NCBI GenBank assembly: GCA_018001695.1 | Contig: JAGNHN010000004.1 | Location: 38,702 to 102,701 of the forward strand | Direction of reading: 5' to 3' | Source: Lentimicrobiaceae bacterium | GTDB taxonomy: Bacteria; Bacteroidota; Bacteroidia; Bacteroidales; JAGNHN01 | DNA length: 64,000 bases | In this document: positions 36,557 to 47,105 of the stretch, in pieces | Layout of the letters: each line of letters starts with the position of its first letter | Position numbering within the stretch: position 1 is the first letter of the stretch | Translations under genes and position numbers: made by a program | Notes under the pieces: model-generated | The model's database searches: none | What the model saw: only the letters and a program-made list of their open reading frames with translations | What the model was told of the DNA's origin: nothing

Positions 36557-37930
36557 TTAATCTGCCTTGTTTTGTATCCAGGGATGCACACCGGTATATT
36601 CAGAGGGACGCAGGGACCTCAGCTCTTTCCTGGTTTCTTCAGACACAGGCAGGCTTTCAATGAATTGCCGGATCACTTCCTCATCAATCCGGTTTCCGGT
36701 TCTCGTCAGATCCTTCAGCATCTTGTAAGGATCCCGGATCCCTTCCCTGCGCAAAATGGTCTGGATGGCTTCTGCCAGAACGGCCCAGTTGTCATCCAGC
36801 TCGGCCAACATCTTCTCCGGATGAACCCGTAGTTTGTTCATTCCTTTTATCAGGCTATTCACTGAGATGAGCAGATGCCCCAGTGGCACACCGATATTGC
36901 GTATGACTGTGGAGTCAGTGAGGTCGCGCTGCAGCCGTGACACGGGCAGCTTGGCGGCCAGATGGGTGAGCAGCGCATGTGCCAAGCCCAGATTGCCTTC
37001 CGCATTCTCGAAATCGATGGGGTTCACCTTGTGCGGCATGGCCGAGGACCCCACCTCTCCTGCATTGACTTTCTGTTGAAAATAATCCATGGATACATAT
37101 GTCCATATGTCTTTGGCGTAATCCATCAGGATGATGCAGATGCGGCTCAGCCCATGAAAAAACGTGGCCAGGCCATCGTAGTGCTCAATCTGTGTTGTGG
37201 TTTGCTGCCGGTCCAGTTGCAGATACTCCTGCATAAACCGGTCAGCAAAACCAGGCCAGTCAATTTCGGGATAGGCAACATGATGGGCATTGAAATTCCC
37301 GGTGGCTCCGCCGAATTTCCCGCTGAACCGGAATTGATCCAGCTGTTCCAGTTGTTTTTCAATGCGTTCAACGAAAACGTAAATCTCTTTTCCCAGCAAG
37401 GTGGGAGATGCGGGCTGACCATGTGTTCTGGCCAGCATGGGAATGCCAGACCATGCCACGGCCTGCGCTTTGAGCTGGCTGGTGAAATCCTGGAGGACGG
37501 GTAGCAATACCCTGGTCCATGCATCTCTGAGAGCCATCGGGAAGGCTGTGTTGTTGATGTCCTGAGAGGTCAGTCCAAAATGCACGAATTCGAGCCAATC
37601 CTGCAGGGAGTCACCTTCCATGGCTTCGCGGATAAAATACTCGATAGCCTTAACATCATGGTTGATCTCCTTTTCGATGTCTTTCACCCTGACGGCATGT
37701 TCCGGCTGAAAATCCTGCCATAGGGCGTTCAGGCGGCTTATCTCCTCAGGGGCGAAGGCACGACGGCCGGGCAGTGGAAGATCTGACAGGGCCAGCAGAT
37801 AGGACACCTCGACCTGAATCCGGTAACGAATGATGGCTGCTTCAGAAAAGCAGGCGGCCAGGGGTTCACAGGAACTTCTGTAACGGCCATCCAGGGGCGA
37901 AATGGCTGTGAGGGTGGATCGTGCTTGCAT
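36557..37930 (-). CDS. purB: Adenylosuccinate lyase
   Basis: PurB acts twice in purine synthesis, cleaving SAICAR and adenylosuccinate with release of fumarate. The opening LTAISPLDGRYRSSCEPLAACFSE is diagnostic. ARTHGQPASPTLLGKEI holds the active-site His and GSSAMPHKVNPIDFENAEGN is the fumarase-superfamily signature with the mobile serine loop. At 457 residues it matches E. coli PurB. The open frame extends to 38221 with unrelated residues; the ATG at 37930 is right because a perfect -7 box lies 17 nt before it. Confidence 0.96.
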   Translation of the reverse strand: MQARSTLTAISPLDGRYRSSCEPLAACFSEAAIIRYRIQVEVSYLLALSDLPLPGRRAFAPEEISRLNALWQDFQPEHAVRVKDIEKEINHDVKAIEYFIREAMEGDSLQDWLEFVHFGLTSQDINNTAFPMALRDAWTRVLLPVLQDFTSQLKAQAVAWSGIPMLARTHGQPASPTLLGKEIYVFVERIEKQLEQLDQFRFSGKFGGATGNFNAHHVAYPEIDWPGFADRFMQEYLQLDRQQTTTQIEHYDGLATFFHGLSRICIILMDYAKDIWTYVSMDYFQQKVNAGEVGSSAMPHKVNPIDFENAEGNLGLAHALLTHLAAKLPVSRLQRDLTDSTVIRNIGVPLGHLLISVNSLIKGMNKLRVHPEKMLAELDDNWAVLAEAIQTILRREGIRDPYKMLKDLTRTGNRIDEEVIRQFIESLPVSEETRKELRSLRPSEYTGVHPWIQNKAD

Positions 37931-37947
37931 AGGCGCGGCTTGGTCAT

Positions 37948-37955
37948 CAAAAATA
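37948..37955 (-). promoter_or_regulatory. -7 box TATTTTTG of purB
   Basis: A perfect TAnnTTTG on the minus strand, 17 nt before the purB ATG. With the box at 38005 on the other strand it forms a divergent promoter pair about 50 bp apart. Confidence 0.65.
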
Positions 37956-38004
37956 CGAAATATGACGCTGTCAGCAGCCCTTCTCTCACCAGCGTCCTTT
38001 TTCT

Positions 38005-38012
38005 TACTTTTG
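38005..38012 (+). promoter_or_regulatory. -7 box TACTTTTG of the repeat lipoprotein gene
   Basis: A perfect TAnnTTTG ending 18 nt before the ATG at 38031. It also lies only 9 nt before an alternative ATG at 38022. Confidence 0.65.
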
Positions 38013-38030
38013 ACGTAAATAATGTTTGAG

Positions 38031-39056
38031 ATGAATAAGACACTAAGGCTGTTTACCCTATTTGCCGGCGTATGCGGTGCAATGGTTATGATGTCTTCCT
38101 GCCAGAGCGGAGATACCAGCCAATCCACAGGAGGCTCGGGGCGTATTGTCGTTGTGGCAGACTCAACGATCGATCTGAATATGGTGAAGGTGGACTGGGT
38201 TTCGCCTGAGCGCGAAACCATTTCCGTATTCGAAAATGGAAAACCTACCGGGGCGAAGATTCCCAGAGCGAACAGGGATCTCTTTGAATTCTACCTGGCC
38301 AATACAGCCATCGGGTCTGCAGGAATCACCCGTTCTTCTGCAAAAAATAAGCATGATTTCTTTTTCAGAATATTTCGCCGCACAGATGAAAAAGACCCCC
38401 TGATTCAGATGGTAGTCAAGGGCCCTGACAGCACCAATGCCTATTTTTCTAAGCGCTATGTCCGGGACCTTGTCGGAGATATCACCCGGGAGGAATTCTT
38501 TGACCCTAAGGGCCTCAAGATGTATGAAACATTTTCCAACTATGACCGGAATGGAGAATTGTTGAATACCAATAAATATGAGTATACCTATGATGTATGG
38601 GGGAACAAGGCAAGCCAGGAACACTATGCCTGGGCACCTGACGGTTCGCTGAAACATCGTGCCAGAAATACTTTTCGCTATGATGAAGCCGGCAATATGC
38701 TTGAGATGACCTTTACCTCCTATGAGCCAAACGGGAACATCAAGACGGACAATACAAACCGGTATACCTATAATGACCTGGGTCAGGTATTGGAGCGTGA
38801 ATTTATCTCATACACCCTGCAGGGAAAGGTTGAAAACCATTACATTACAGCCTATATTTATGATGAGTCAGGGCAGGCAAATACTGAAATTCTCTACGAC
38901 GCCAACCGCAGGAAGATCAATATGTTGCAACGTACACTTGATGACCGGGGAGCCTTGATCAAGGATGTCCTGACGGAATACAACCCGGATGGGAGCATTA
39001 AAAGTGTCCACGGAAAGGAATACGGCCCCAAGGGTGAGATCCTGCGCGAGTACTAA
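38031..39056 (+). CDS. Lipoprotein with YD-like repeats
   Basis: The 341-residue protein has a signal peptide ending in a lipobox-like MMSSC (about residues 20-24), so it is probably an outer-membrane lipoprotein. The C-terminal two thirds consist of short repeats of about 22-25 residues with Tyr-x-Tyr-D/N and D-x-x-G-x motifs (YEYTYDVWGNK, FRYDEAGNMLEM, YTYNDLGQVLER, YIYDESGQANTE, EYNPDGSIKSV), similar to YD/RHS repeats that form beta-strand shells. I do not recognise a named family. The start at 38031 is favoured over 38022 by distance from the promoter. Confidence 0.75.
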   Translation: MNKTLRLFTLFAGVCGAMVMMSSCQSGDTSQSTGGSGRIVVVADSTIDLNMVKVDWVSPERETISVFENGKPTGAKIPRANRDLFEFYLANTAIGSAGITRSSAKNKHDFFFRIFRRTDEKDPLIQMVVKGPDSTNAYFSKRYVRDLVGDITREEFFDPKGLKMYETFSNYDRNGELLNTNKYEYTYDVWGNKASQEHYAWAPDGSLKHRARNTFRYDEAGNMLEMTFTSYEPNGNIKTDNTNRYTYNDLGQVLEREFISYTLQGKVENHYITAYIYDESGQANTEILYDANRRKINMLQRTLDDRGALIKDVLTEYNPDGSIKSVHGKEYGPKGEILREY

Positions 39057-39103
39057 TTATATAATGTGTAAGATACGGGTGTTGATCGGCATCCGGCCAG
39101 AAC

Positions 39104-41023
39104 CTATTTCTTTGGCTGATATCCCCGCTGCTTGGCCATTTCTTCCAGCCTTTTCTGAAAGCCTGATTTCTTGACAGGTTTCTTCTTATTGGCTTGAATG
39201 CGGGCATGCAGCTTGTCTTCGTTGATTACCCAACGGAAGACATACATCTGGGCAAATGTGATCAGGTTGGTTAAGAGATAGTAGTAGCTCAATCCTGAAG
39301 CATAGCTGTTGAAGAATCCCAGGAACATGATGGGCATCAGGTAAAGCATGGTTTTCATTCCCGGAAGCTGATTACCGGTCGACATCATCTGGTTGTTCAT
39401 CCGGGTGTAAATGATGGTCGAAATGGTCATCAGCAGGGTGAACAGACTGACATGGTCGCCATAGAACGGAATATTGAAGGGCAGGTCGAGGACCGAATCG
39501 TAGGAGCTCAGGTCATTGGCCCACAGAAAGGCTTGCTGGCGCAATTCGATAGAGGCAGGGAAGAAGCGGAAAAGTGCGATCAGGATAGGCAGTTGCAGCA
39601 GCATGGGGATGCATCCGGACATGGGATTCACGCCTGCTTTGCGGTACAGGTCCATGGTGGCCTGCTGTTTTTTCAGGGCATCTTCCTTCTTGGGGAATTT
39701 CTCATTAATTTCCTCAACCTCAGGCTTTAGAATGCGCATCTTGGCCGATGACACATAGGTTTTGTAGGCAATAGGGAAGAGGATGATCTTCAGGAATATC
39801 GTCAACAACAAAATGATGATACCATAATTGAGATCGAAGCCCTCCAGGAAATCGAAAACGGGTATCACGGCATACATATTGATCCAGGAGAGAATGCCCC
39901 AGCCCAGCGGGATCATTTCTTCCAGCTCCAGATCGAACTTCTTCAAGGTTTTGAACTTGTTCGGACCGATGTACATGGACATCGAGATGGTATGATCCCC
40001 TACATCCTCAAAGGGCACATCGATCGTAGATTTCAGCGTCTTGAGGTATTTTCCCTCTCCGGTTTCGGTTTGTGAGCTGACATCCGCATTCAGAAAGGCA
40101 TCATCCGAGATCAGCACCATACTGAAGAACTGTTGCTTGAAAGCAATCCACTTTAGCCTGTTTCTGAGGGATTCCTGTGCATCTTTGCGCTCGGTCAGCC
40201 GGTCTACACTCTCATTGGCAAATTTGTAGTACACCGTGGTCACGATGCGTTCGTTCTGCAGGCTCTTCTCTTGCTGACGGAGGCGTGATCCCCAGTCCAG
40301 TGTAAGACATTTACCCCTCGCATCCATGACCTGTTCCAGCCGGTATAAACGGACATCATAGCCGAACATATAGCTATTCCCGGGCAGGGTGTAGGCAAAC
40401 TCAATGTAGGCGGCTTCGGGATTCGTGGTGTCCTGGTTGGGATAAGCACGCATGGAAACCCTGACAGAATCCTGTCCACTGATCTTCAGGGTACCCATTG
40501 CAGGATCATAGGGCTGCCCGTTGACAAAGGGTTTGAAATGCAGGTCCCCGGTATTGATCAGCCGGTTGCCACTGAAGAAGGAATACTGGAAATAGGATGA
40601 ATCTCCACCCATCAGGATGAGGGGAAGGGAATCATAACTGCGAAATTCTGCCAGACCGGCCCGGTATATTCTACCTCCCTTGGTGGTGAACGTAAGCTGG
40701 AGCAGGTCAGTTTCAATGTCTATAAAGCTTTCTGTTCCCTGGGCGGCCTGACTGAAGGCGCCGAAAGCGTCGGCACGCATGCTGTCAATGGCCACCTCGG
40801 GTTGCACGACGCTGTCGTTGACCAGGTTTTTCACAGGTTCTGACTGTTCCTGCATGGCTTGTGTGACCTGTGCGATAGAATCCCGCATTTGGTTCTCACG
40901 TCTCAGCGAATCCAGTGCAGCTTCCTCCCGGGCCTTTTCTTCGGGACTTGGGCGCATCCATAGGCTATAACCTACCAGGATAAGGAAAATGAGTAACAGA
41001 CCTAAGATAGAATTCCTGTCCAT
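39104..41023 (-). CDS. yidC: Membrane protein insertase YidC
   Basis: YidC inserts and folds inner-membrane proteins, alone or with SecYEG. The 639 residues have the Gram-negative layout. An N-terminal anchor (residues 4-23, NSILGLLLIFLILVGYSLWM) leads into a large periplasmic beta domain to about residue 370. The conserved five-helix core follows: ILLLTIFLKIILFPIAYKTY, the cytoplasmic hairpin KMRILKPEVEEINEKFP, and GCIPMLLQLPILIALFRFF. The tail is basic (KKKPVKKSGFQKRLEEM), as usual for ribosome contact. It lies 54 nt after pyrG and has its own -7 box. Confidence 0.96.
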   Translation of the reverse strand: MDRNSILGLLLIFLILVGYSLWMRPSPEEKAREEAALDSLRRENQMRDSIAQVTQAMQEQSEPVKNLVNDSVVQPEVAIDSMRADAFGAFSQAAQGTESFIDIETDLLQLTFTTKGGRIYRAGLAEFRSYDSLPLILMGGDSSYFQYSFFSGNRLINTGDLHFKPFVNGQPYDPAMGTLKISGQDSVRVSMRAYPNQDTTNPEAAYIEFAYTLPGNSYMFGYDVRLYRLEQVMDARGKCLTLDWGSRLRQQEKSLQNERIVTTVYYKFANESVDRLTERKDAQESLRNRLKWIAFKQQFFSMVLISDDAFLNADVSSQTETGEGKYLKTLKSTIDVPFEDVGDHTISMSMYIGPNKFKTLKKFDLELEEMIPLGWGILSWINMYAVIPVFDFLEGFDLNYGIIILLLTIFLKIILFPIAYKTYVSSAKMRILKPEVEEINEKFPKKEDALKKQQATMDLYRKAGVNPMSGCIPMLLQLPILIALFRFFPASIELRQQAFLWANDLSSYDSVLDLPFNIPFYGDHVSLFTLLMTISTIIYTRMNNQMMSTGNQLPGMKTMLYLMPIMFLGFFNSYASGLSYYYLLTNLITFAQMYVFRWVINEDKLHARIQANKKKPVKKSGFQKRLEEMAKQRGYQPKK

Positions 41024-41061
41024 TTGTCTTGGATTAAGGATATATTATATATGTGAGGCGG

Positions 41062-41069
41062 CAAAGATA
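41062..41069 (-). promoter_or_regulatory. -7 box TATCTTTG of yidC
   Basis: A perfect TAnnTTTG on the minus strand between pyrG and yidC, 38 nt before the yidC ATG. Confidence 0.55.
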
Positions 41070-41077
41070 GGGATTAA

Positions 41078-42781
<1,704 letters not shown>

Positions 42782-42804
42782 TCAGGCCGGAAACCCAATG
42801 CGGA

Positions 42805-44271
42805 TTAGTAGTATCGGTAGCTCTTGACCTGGGAAATGTGCTTGGCCAGCCGGATCACCTGTTGTGTGTATCCGAATTCATTGTCATACCAGGCATACAG
42901 CACAATGTTCCGTTTGTCATCCGATACTTTGGTGGCCGGGCTGTCATAGATGCAGGCACAGCTGTCGCCGATGCAATCCGTGGATACCAGTTCACTGGAG
43001 GTGGAGTAGCGGATCTGCTCAATCAGGGTGCCTTTCAGTGAAGCCTCCTGCATCAGGGCATTCACCTCCTCGACGGATGTATCTCTTGGAACGGTGAGCG
43101 ACAGGATGGCCAGTGATACGTTGGGCGTTGGGACACGGACGGAATTGGCTGTGAGTTTTCCTTTTAGACTTGGGATTGCCTTCACAGCTGCCTTATCGGC
43201 TCCGGTTTCAGTAATGACCATATTCAAGGCAGCAGAACGTCCCCTGCGGTATTTCTTATGGAAATTATCCAGGAGATTCTGGTCATTCGTATAGGAGTGG
43301 ATGGTCTCAATATGCCCCCTGACGATGCCAAGTTTATTTTCAATCACCTGAAGAACAGGAACTACAGCATTTGTGGTGCAGGATGCGGCGGAAAAAATCT
43401 GCTCTTTGGCAGGATCCAGATCGCAGGTTTCCTGGTTAACACCATAAACGATATTGGGGATGTCTCCTTTACCTGGCGCAGTCAATAAGACCCTTTGTAC
43501 ACCTTTTGCTTTCAGGTGACGGCTTAGGCCTTCCCGGTCACGGGCAATACCTGTATTATCAATGACAAGGGCATCTTTGATACCATAGGCTTCATAATCA
43601 ACGTCCTCTGGATTGTTGGCAGCAATCATATGGATGACGTGCCCATTGACATAAAGCGTTTTATCTTCGATGTTTTCGACTGCAATGCCATTGAAATGAC
43701 CATGAACTGAGTCTTTGCGCAACAGAGAAGCCCTTTTCCGGATGTCTGTTTCGGAATTGGATCGGGTGACAATGGCCCGGATCCTGAGCCGGCTTCCGTT
43801 TCCAGCCTGTGTTATGAGGCTGCGGGCCAACAGGCGACCGATGCGGCCAAAACCATAAAGCACCACATCCTGGGTTCGTGTACTTCTGGGTGCAGCACCT
43901 ATAAAGGCCTGTAGCTTGTCGCTCAGGAAATCAGTATACGATGAATACTTCTCTTTTTCGGCCAGCCACTCTCGCCCCAGCCTGCCAATGTCAATGCGGG
44001 CAGGTGCGATGTCCATGTTTAGCATGGCCTTGGCCAGTCCGAGCGAATCCTGGATGCACAAAGGAGCCTGGATAATGTTTTCTGCATAGGAGTGTTTGTG
44101 CAGGATGCTGCTTGCCCCGCGGTCCAGCAATTGTCGCCTGAATAATATCAGCTCGATCGACTTGTCAAACCATAGCTTGCCAATGACGTCAATGAACTCG
44201 TTGGCGGCTTTCTCGTCCTGTATCCACTTATGCAGATGTTGTTCAAAGGCATGATTCGATGCTTCTTTCAT
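42805..44271 (-). CDS. gap: Glyceraldehyde-3-phosphate dehydrogenase, long form
   Basis: The enzyme oxidises glyceraldehyde-3-phosphate with NAD(P)+ in glycolysis. It has 488 residues, about 150 more than the E. coli type. An N-terminal helical extension of about 130 residues precedes the Rossmann start DVVLYGFGRIGRLLARSL. The catalytic Cys lies in SAASCTTNAVVPVL and the phosphate-site residues in the following HIETIHSYTNDQ; the C-terminal WYDNEFGYTQQVIRLA is clear. Long GAPDHs of this kind are known from Bacteroidota. The frame extends to 44352, but the ATG at 44271 follows a full consensus promoter. Confidence 0.95.
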   Translation of the reverse strand: MKEASNHAFEQHLHKWIQDEKAANEFIDVIGKLWFDKSIELILFRRQLLDRGASSILHKHSYAENIIQAPLCIQDSLGLAKAMLNMDIAPARIDIGRLGREWLAEKEKYSSYTDFLSDKLQAFIGAAPRSTRTQDVVLYGFGRIGRLLARSLITQAGNGSRLRIRAIVTRSNSETDIRKRASLLRKDSVHGHFNGIAVENIEDKTLYVNGHVIHMIAANNPEDVDYEAYGIKDALVIDNTGIARDREGLSRHLKAKGVQRVLLTAPGKGDIPNIVYGVNQETCDLDPAKEQIFSAASCTTNAVVPVLQVIENKLGIVRGHIETIHSYTNDQNLLDNFHKKYRRGRSAALNMVITETGADKAAVKAIPSLKGKLTANSVRVPTPNVSLAILSLTVPRDTSVEEVNALMQEASLKGTLIEQIRYSTSSELVSTDCIGDSCACIYDSPATKVSDDKRNIVLYAWYDNEFGYTQQVIRLAKHISQVKSYRYY

Positions 44272-44322
44272 AACAGCAGTTTTATTATTGATCCATGGAA
44301 ATATGCAGGGGATGCCCCTGGT

Positions 44323-44353
44323 CAAAAATAACAAAATCGGGAATGAAAACAAA
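44323..44353 (-). promoter_or_regulatory. Consensus promoter of gap
   Basis: On the minus strand a -33 TTTG (44350-44353) is followed after 19 nt by a perfect -7 box TATTTTTG (44323-44330). Initiation would fall about 45 nt before the gap ATG. The -33 lies in the loop of the upstream sigma-factor terminator and the -7 in its T-rich tail. Confidence 0.8.
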
Positions 44354-44370
44354 TTTTGTTCATTCCCGAT
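44336..44370 (-). terminator. Terminator of the primary sigma factor gene
   Basis: Perfect 12-bp arms ATCGGGAATGAA (44336-44347) and TTCATTCCCGAT (44359-44370) with an 11-nt loop, followed on the minus strand by TTTGTTATTTTTG. It ends the sigma gene 21 nt after its stop and is interleaved with the gap promoter. Confidence 0.85.
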
Positions 44371-44391
44371 CCAGTGTCACTTATAACTTTG

Positions 44392-45258
44392 TTATTCTCC
44401 CAGGTACCCTTTGAGAAGCTTGCTGCGTGAGTTATGCTTCAGGCGCCGGATGGCTTTTTCTTTTATCTGCCTGACCCGTTCACGGGTCAGGTTGAATTTG
44501 GCGCCGATCTCTTCCAGTGTGAGCCCATGATTCATTCCAATACCGTAGTACAGATTGATGATATCCCTTTCCTTCTCCGAAAGTGTCGCCAGGGAGCGCT
44601 GTATTTCCTTGGCCAGGGATTCCTTCATCAATCCGCTGTCGGTAGTGGGCGAGTCATCGGTCATATACACATCGATGAACTTGGTGTCTTCGTCTTCCGC
44701 AAGAGGTGCGTCCATTGAGATATAGCGCGTAGATATCTTCAATGCAGCGTCAATCTTATGACCCGGCACTTCCATGGCCTCTGCGATCTCATCCGGTGAA
44801 GGCGGACGTTCAAACCGCTGTTCCAGGCGGGAGGATTCTTTCTTGATTTTATTGAGGGAACCTACCTGATTCAGAGGTAAGCGCACAATCCTGGATTGCT
44901 CAGCCAGTGCCTGAAGGATAGATTGCCTGATCCACCAAACAGCGTATGAAATGAACTTAAAACCACGTGTTTCGTCAAACCTGCGTGCCGCTTTAATCAG
45001 CCCGAGGTTGCCTTCATTGATTAAGTCAGGTAAGCTAAGTCCTTGATTCTGATACTGTTTGGCAACAGATACGACGAACCTGAGGTTGGCTTTTGTGAGT
45101 TTTTCCAGGGCGACCTGATCTCCCTGTCTGATCCGGCGGGCAAGTTCAACTTCCTCTTCGGCTGATATTAACTCCTCTTTCCCAATTTCCTGCAGGTACT
45201 TATCCAAGGATGCAGTCTCCCGGTTGGTGATGGACTTACTGATCTTTAATTGTCTCAT
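44392..45258 (-). CDS. rpoD: Primary sigma factor of Bacteroidota type
   Basis: This is the housekeeping sigma that reads the TAnnTTTG promoters seen in this window. The 288 residues include region 1.2 ([25 protein letters not shown]), region 2 ([52 protein letters not shown]), region 3 and region 4 with the helix-turn-helix ([30 protein letters not shown]). Like other Bacteroidota it lacks the long region 1.1 and non-conserved region of E. coli RpoD. The ATG is preceded by GGAGG at 8 nt, a strong Shine-Dalgarno for this phylum. Confidence 0.97.
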   Translation of the reverse strand: MRQLKISKSITNRETASLDKYLQEIGKEELISAEEEVELARRIRQGDQVALEKLTKANLRFVVSVAKQYQNQGLSLPDLINEGNLGLIKAARRFDETRGFKFISYAVWWIRQSILQALAEQSRIVRLPLNQVGSLNKIKKESSRLEQRFERPPSPDEIAEAMEVPGHKIDAALKISTRYISMDAPLAEDEDTKFIDVYMTDDSPTTDSGLMKESLAKEIQRSLATLSEKERDIINLYYGIGMNHGLTLEEIGAKFNLTRERVRQIKEKAIRRLKHNSRSKLLKGYLGE

Positions 45259-45279
45259 TGATCGCCTCCGGTTGTTATA

Positions 45280-45296
45280 AAGCTGAAAATCAGCTT
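45280..45296 (-). promoter_or_regulatory. Hairpin in the sigma factor 5' leader
   Basis: Perfect 7-bp arms AAGCTGA (45280-45286) and TCAGCTT (45290-45296) with a 3-nt loop, 21 nt before the sigma ATG and about 10 nt before its GGAGG. It lies inside the predicted leader, between the -7 box at 45322-45329 and the start codon. Confidence 0.45.
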
Positions 45297-45321
45297 ATTG
45301 GTTTAAAAAAGAACGATTTTG

Positions 45322-45329
45322 CAAATTTA
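45322..45329 (-). promoter_or_regulatory. -7 box TAAATTTG of the sigma factor gene
   Basis: A perfect TAnnTTTG on the minus strand, giving a leader of about 60 nt. No TTG at the usual -33 place. Confidence 0.6.
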
Positions 45330-45391
45330 GGCATTTATCCTCTTAAATTGAAATTATGTTCATAACTTCCATGGGTTTGGTCATATCCTGA

Positions 45392-46843
45392 CTATCTCAA
45401 TCCAAACCCATAATACGCTCTGATTCCATTAGGATAGACACCTTCCAACAGCACTCCGCCGCTTCGGCCTGATAAAATATTTTCTATATCCTCTGGCGTC
45501 TTCACCGGACGGTTGTCAATCGACAGGATAATAAAGCCTTCCCGAATACCGGCTTCACTCAGTTTACCCTTTTCCAGCTTGGTTACACTAACACCATGCT
45601 TGATCCCCAGTCGTTGGGCAATCGCCTGATCTACAGGAACCAGGGTGGCGCCAAGGGATTTCAGGACTTCCTTGTTCTGCCGGGCAACTGTGTTGGTCGT
45701 GTTTTCCTGGTTGCGCAGGGTGACATCGAAGGCCTGTTCCTTATTACCGCGTCTTACGAGCAGATTTACCTTATCTCCAGGCCGGTGTTGCCCCACTCTT
45801 TCCAGGAGTTCGGATGTGTGATTGACATCGAACCCATTGACCTTGAGGATGACATCTCCTTCTTTCAGGCCAGCCTTTTCTGCACCGCCATTGGCTGTAA
45901 TTCCATTGATAAAAATGCCTTTCATGTCCTTGAGCCCTTTTTCTTCTGCGAATTTGGAGTCGAGCTCGCGAATACTTACACCGAGGAAGCCCCGCTGCAC
46001 TACCCCGAATTCGAGGAGGTCATCCACGACCTTCCGCACGATATTTACCGGTATTGCAAAGGAATAGCCAGTATAACTCCCGGTATTGCTAGCAATGGCG
46101 GCGTTGATGCCCACCAGTTCGCCGGCCACATTGACAAGTGCGCCACCACTGTTACCCCGGTTGACGGCAGCATCGGTCTGTATAAAGGATTCGATGCTCG
46201 TACCTTCCGGATTGGCCAGGATATTAATATTCCTTGCTTTGGCACTCACGATGCCCGCGGTTACAGTCGAGTTCAGATTGAAAGGATTTCCCACGGCTAA
46301 TACCCACTCGCCCACCTTGACCTGGTCAGAGTTACCATAGATCACAAAGGGCAATTCCTTGCCGTCTACCTTGATCAGTGCCAGATCTGTTGTAGGGTCC
46401 GTGCCGACAATACGTGCCTGGTAGGACCGCTTGTCATTAAGCGTAACCTCGATCGCATCTGCTTCCGCCACAACATGATTGTTAGTGACGATATATCCTT
46501 CCGGGGAAACAATGACGCCCGAGCCGGTGGCTACGATGGGCCGTGAGGACCGGCTTCTTGGCTGAGGCGTGCTGAAAAAGTCCCGAAAATCAAAAAAGTA
46601 ATCGTAATAACTGCTCTTGCGCTCGTATTCAGTTCGGATGTGGACGACGGCATTCACGGTTTTCTCTGCTGCCTGTGTGAAATCCATCCCCATAGCGGGA
46701 AGGTAATTCACTTGCTGCACCGGCAGACTTTCCTGCTGGATATAAACCGTCCGTACCTTTTCTTTACCGGCCCAGTGATAAACTGCCAGCGCCGCCAATC
46801 CACCCGCCATTGCGATGGCCAATATGCCTAATATCCGTTTCAT
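45392..46843 (-). CDS. Deg/HtrA periplasmic serine protease
   Basis: A 483-residue protein with an N-terminal membrane helix or signal peptide (about residues 4-22), a trypsin-like domain and two PDZ domains. The catalytic triad is visible: His123 in IVTNNHVV, Asp153 in TTDLALIKV and Ser232 in NRGNSGGALVN. PDZ1 starts near GFLGVSIREL and PDZ2 near ATLVPVDQAIAQRLGIKHG. It degrades or refolds misfolded envelope proteins. I see no TAnnTTTG box before it, so stress-type (ECF) control is possible. DegP and DegQ cannot be told apart. Confidence 0.94.
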   Translation of the reverse strand: MKRILGILAIAMAGGLAALAVYHWAGKEKVRTVYIQQESLPVQQVNYLPAMGMDFTQAAEKTVNAVVHIRTEYERKSSYYDYFFDFRDFFSTPQPRSRSSRPIVATGSGVIVSPEGYIVTNNHVVAEADAIEVTLNDKRSYQARIVGTDPTTDLALIKVDGKELPFVIYGNSDQVKVGEWVLAVGNPFNLNSTVTAGIVSAKARNINILANPEGTSIESFIQTDAAVNRGNSGGALVNVAGELVGINAAIASNTGSYTGYSFAIPVNIVRKVVDDLLEFGVVQRGFLGVSIRELDSKFAEEKGLKDMKGIFINGITANGGAEKAGLKEGDVILKVNGFDVNHTSELLERVGQHRPGDKVNLLVRRGNKEQAFDVTLRNQENTTNTVARQNKEVLKSLGATLVPVDQAIAQRLGIKHGVSVTKLEKGKLSEAGIREGFIILSIDNRPVKTPEDIENILSGRSGGVLLEGVYPNGIRAYYGFGLR

Positions 46844-47021
46844 TTTTGTTCAGTAGTGAGTTAAACAAGCTGTGATTCATTTTTGTTCGATGAAAAGCAC
46901 AACTTATATGCCTGTTTTGTCGTATGAATTTGGTTGTGATGGTTTGCATTTCGCTGCCATTACTCAGGTTCACGAAACGGCAAGGGTTCCGGACTAGTAT
47001 ATCAGGCCTGTTAAAAATTGT

Positions 47022-47029
47022 TAATTTTG
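47022..47029 (+). promoter_or_regulatory. -7 box TAATTTTG upstream of the dapF group
   Basis: A perfect TAnnTTTG 76 nt before the ATG at 47106. No -33 TTG at standard spacing. It is the best promoter candidate in the 260-bp gap between the Deg protease and the dapF group. Confidence 0.45.
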
Positions 47030-47105
47030 AGCGCTTTATCTGTCCAGGGATACCATGGCATAAGGTTAGCTTCGGATACGACAAAATGTCAGAAGAGAAG
47101 AGACG

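Noticed and set aside
37931..38221. N-terminal extension of 97 residues on PurB
   Set aside because: It runs through the purB promoter and the divergent lipoprotein gene, and the residues are unlike PurB, which starts cleanly at 37930.
44272..44352. N-terminal extension of GAPDH to 44352
   Set aside because: It would need a transcript starting upstream of the mapped-by-sequence consensus promoter and overlaps the sigma terminator.
46764..47084. 106-codon minus-strand frame and a 61-codon plus-strand frame between the Deg and dapF groups
   Set aside because: They overlap the Deg start region and each other's promoter areas, with no motif.
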